Shown here: piece after piece, positions 15,301 through 15,943 of the stretch
Position numbering within the stretch: the stretch's first letter is position 1
Layout of the letters: every line of letters starts with the position of its first letter
NCBI GenBank assembly: GCA_964429355.1
Contig: CAYSCH010000222.1
Coordinates: 1 to 15,943, forward strand
Direction: 5' to 3'
DNA: 15,943 nucleotides
Origin: JAAYAY01 sp964429355
Lineage (GTDB): Bacteria > Planctomycetota > Planctomycetia > Pirellulales > Thermoguttaceae
Translations under genes and position numbers: made by a program
Notes under the pieces: model-generated
What the model was told of the DNA's origin: nothing
What the model saw: the letters and a program-made list of their open reading frames with translations, nothing else
The model's database searches: none

Positions 15301-15480
15301 CGGTTGAGATTGATGAACCAGACCGACCAGAGCAAGCTGCCGGACGACCCGACGGAACTGACCAAGCTCTCGCACCTGCTGCGTTGGCCGAGCGGCGGCG
15401 CTCTGCTGGTCGATTTCGAACGTTACCTGGCCGAAACGCGACGATGCTTCGATCGGGTGTTTGACGCCGAGACTCGGTAG
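12364..15480 (+). CDS. glnE: Glutamine synthetase adenylyltransferase / adenylyl-removing enzyme GlnE
   Basis: A 1038-residue two-headed enzyme that adds AMP to, and removes AMP from, a tyrosine of glutamine synthetase, switching it off or on with nitrogen supply. Both nucleotidyltransferase domains carry the family signature: LALGKLGGTELNYSSDIDL from about residue 225 (adenylyl-removing half) and LALGKFGGREMNYHSDLDI from about residue 754 (adenylylating half), each with the metal-binding D-x-D. Each is followed by a helical GlnE-type domain with GGIRDIEF or GGIVDIEF. It is about 90 residues longer than the E. coli enzyme. The ATG at 12364 is preferred over an in-frame GTG at 12313: AGGA lies six bases before the ATG, and the extra 17 residues are not protein-like. 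A P-II gene, its usual regulator, lies convergently downstream. Confidence 0.95.
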   Translation: MELDRLRSYLDSFKQAEPWLRDLKLVNRKRGHGNLVRMATGGFTLDLLAAMCEQLQARLPRCADPDMALNNLDRFVSEARNPLSLGALFERDPESLATLLQIISTSQHLADYLATDPEAYDLVRLTEGEPVSRERLVDDVVSEVEALEHEPSVLRALRRFKRRETLRIAYGDIIREQPLRTVATQISYLADAILEATLRTASRKATERWGVPQDEKGEPAGFVVLALGKLGGTELNYSSDIDLMFLYSTDGKTASKRSVTNREYFEQLARQFVRMLTDASQLGAAYRVDLRLRPEGEHGPVCMSVENALRYYDLRGRTWERQAFIKARAVAGDLALGNEFLDQMQPWIYRRYLSTADINGIRALKRRIERRAQCEGAGARDVKCGNGGIRDIEFVIQFLQLLNGADTPEIRTGNTLEAITRLTEVGCLTDQEGSLLAENYGFLRKIEHRLQIMFDLQTHIAPDDPPETRKLALRMGYMDSEAQSALDAFEADYEDCTEVNRRILDHLLHDAFSDDAETAAEVDLVLDPAPPTERITDVLGKYPFRDVSQAYRNLMALGEEKIRFLSTRRCRHFLASIAPELLAAIATTPDPDSTLVNLDKVGDSLGGKGVLWELFSFNPPSLRLYVRLCAYAPYLCGILTSNPGMIDGLMDSLVLDRLPSMEYLRETVSQLGYRAEDLDPVLHSFKNDQQLRVGVRDVLGKEDVSAITGTLSDIAEACLEQITAREYEKLEAKFGQPTIQSGPRAGETCEMAILALGKFGGREMNYHSDLDIVFLYEAEGHTRHGEFGNRRETTSNQHFFGELGQRIIKTTSRLSAYGRLYEVDARLRPTGRSGMLATSLAEFSRYFAEGDGQLWERQSLCKARVVCTSGDMALKTSETVAAAAFEHAWSAADAEAIRQMRRRLQETATGANLKRGAGGIVDIEFLVQMLQLKHGNQVDSIRTPTTLKGIDALRRAGLLAEEDAQFLADSYRFLRILESRLRLMNQTDQSKLPDDPTELTKLSHLLRWPSGGALLVDFERYLAETRRCFDRVFDAETR

Positions 15481-15503
15481 GCACGGTAGGCACTCGGTGT
15501 GCC
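15475..15503 (+). repeat. Tandem 9-base duplication and small hairpin at the glnE stop
   Basis: CGGTAGGCA occurs twice in tandem (15475-15483 and 15484-15492); the first copy contains the glnE stop TAG (15478-15480). The second runs into a GGCAC/GTGCC hairpin (15489-15493 with 15499-15503, five-base loop), which may extend with a bulge through CACG/CGTG. It could help end the glnE transcript, but no T-run follows. Confidence 0.45.
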
Positions 15504-15514
15504 GTGGTGAAGAG

Positions 15515-15633
15515 GCAGATGCGGAGACGCAAGGCGGCGCGAGCAGGCGTTTGATCGCCAAGGGGGTGGTGTAACGACGAACGGGAGTCTGGTCCCGATC
15601 GCCCCCAGTTCTCGCTGCGTCTCCGGCTTCTGC
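15515..15633. repeat. Imperfect 119-base inverted repeat between convergent genes
   Basis: The outer arms share GCAGA (15515-15519) and GGAGACGCA (15523-15531) with their complements TGCGTCTCC (15616-15624) and TCTGC (15629-15633), with one small mismatch/indel between blocks. A GCGAG block follows in both arms at different spacing. Inside lie two hairpins, GGCG/CGCC (15546-15559) and CGGGA/TCCCG (15582-15597). It fills the gap between the glnE stop and the P-II stop. It may be a two-way transcription end or a small dispersed repeat; no transposase or target-site duplication is visible. Confidence 0.45.
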
Positions 15634-15645
15634 TTACTACGTCGC

Positions 15646-15943
15646 CTACACTCGCTTCCCCGCCGCCCGGTCGTTGATGTCGATCTCCTGGCCGCCGAAG
15701 GGCTCGGCGGAAAGGACGAAGATCTTGCCGTCGCCCATGCGGCCGGTTCGGGCCACGTTGACAATGGTGCGGACAACCTCATCCACCCGCAGAGCGTCGA
15801 CCCAGACGGTGATCTCGACCTTGGGCAAGAACGCCATCGAGTACTCGCTCCCCTTGTATTCGTCGAGGTAGGATTTCTGCCGCCCGTAGCCTTTAACCTC
15901 CGAGACACAGCACGCCTCAAGCGGTGCGTGCTTGAGTTCTTCC
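15646..15943 (-). CDS. P-II family nitrogen regulatory protein, N-terminus outside window
   Basis: The last 98 residues of a GlnB/GlnK-type signal protein; comparison with the 112-residue family suggests about 16 N-terminal residues lie beyond the right edge. The order is EVKGYGRQK, the T-loop DEYKGSEYSMAFLPKV with both tyrosines (the second aligns with the uridylylated Y51 of E. coli GlnB), and the B-loop signature TGRMGDGKIFV. P-II trimers bind ATP/ADP and 2-oxoglutarate and control GlnE, glutamine synthetase, ammonium channels or kinases. The tail is odd: where GlnB has the ATP-contacting IRIRTGE segment, this protein reads IDINDRAAG, so the two arginines appear to be replaced by D and N. 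It converges on glnE across a 165-base gap. It could be a GlnB-like GlnE partner or a divergent paralogue; subtype is left open. Confidence 0.88.
   Translation of the reverse strand, partial: EELKHAPLEACCVSEVKGYGRQKSYLDEYKGSEYSMAFLPKVEITVWVDALRVDEVVRTIVNVARTGRMGDGKIFVLSAEPFGGQEIDINDRAAGKRV

Noticed and set aside
1..15943. CRISPR arrays, insertion sequences, integrase attachment sites, sigma-54 -24/-12 promoters
   Set aside because: I saw no regularly spaced direct repeats, no transposase or integrase motifs, and no convincing TGGCAC-N5-TTGCA match in non-coding regions by eye.

Overview
The window reads as a GC-rich bacterial chromosome with ordinary housekeeping and signalling genes. No phage, transposon, CRISPR, rRNA or tRNA signal was found. 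I favour a member of the Planctomycetota. The hints are loosely packed, mostly mono- or bicistronic genes, long non-coding gaps, non-ATG starts, and the style of the MiaB, GlnE and HAD/PfkB proteins. This is a judgement from protein style, not a proven placement.

Layout from left to right. (1) 195-2579, minus: a 794-residue N6-adenine DNA methyltransferase of the Eco57I/type IIG-like class, with no nuclease partner visible. (2) 2580-3499: a 920-base stretch with no convincing gene. Its minus strand holds a canonical intrinsic terminator about 215 bases upstream of the methylase start, preceded by foldable sequence. (3) 3500-5454, plus: a HAD-family hydrolase and a PfkB/RfaE-type sugar kinase, overlapping by ATGA. 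(4) 5478-5512: a strong hairpin between convergent genes. (5) 5538-8572, minus: a two-component pair, a membrane histidine kinase followed by a sigma-54-dependent response regulator. (6) 8721-9911, minus: a class I PLP aminotransferase. (7) 9912-10395: a divergent promoter region. (8) 10396-15480, plus: a 62-residue membrane protein, MiaB (tRNA methylthiotransferase) and GlnE (glutamine synthetase adenylyltransferase). (9) 15515-15633: an imperfect inverted repeat between convergent genes. (10) 15646-15943, minus: a P-II family signalling protein, cut at its N-terminus by the window edge.

Working relationships. GlnE and P-II are known partners in nitrogen control: P-II reports 2-oxoglutarate, ATP/ADP and glutamine status, and GlnE modifies glutamine synthetase. 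Their convergent neighbourhood fits that pathway, but the C-terminal tail of this P-II departs from the GlnB consensus. The kinase and regulator form one signalling unit with an unknown stimulus. The HAD and PfkB proteins probably act on phosphorylated sugars in one pathway.

I did not find a clearly new multi-gene system. The observations most worth a second look are the terminator-bearing, structured leader upstream of the solitary methylase, the unusual P-II tail, and the 119-base inverted repeat next to glnE.
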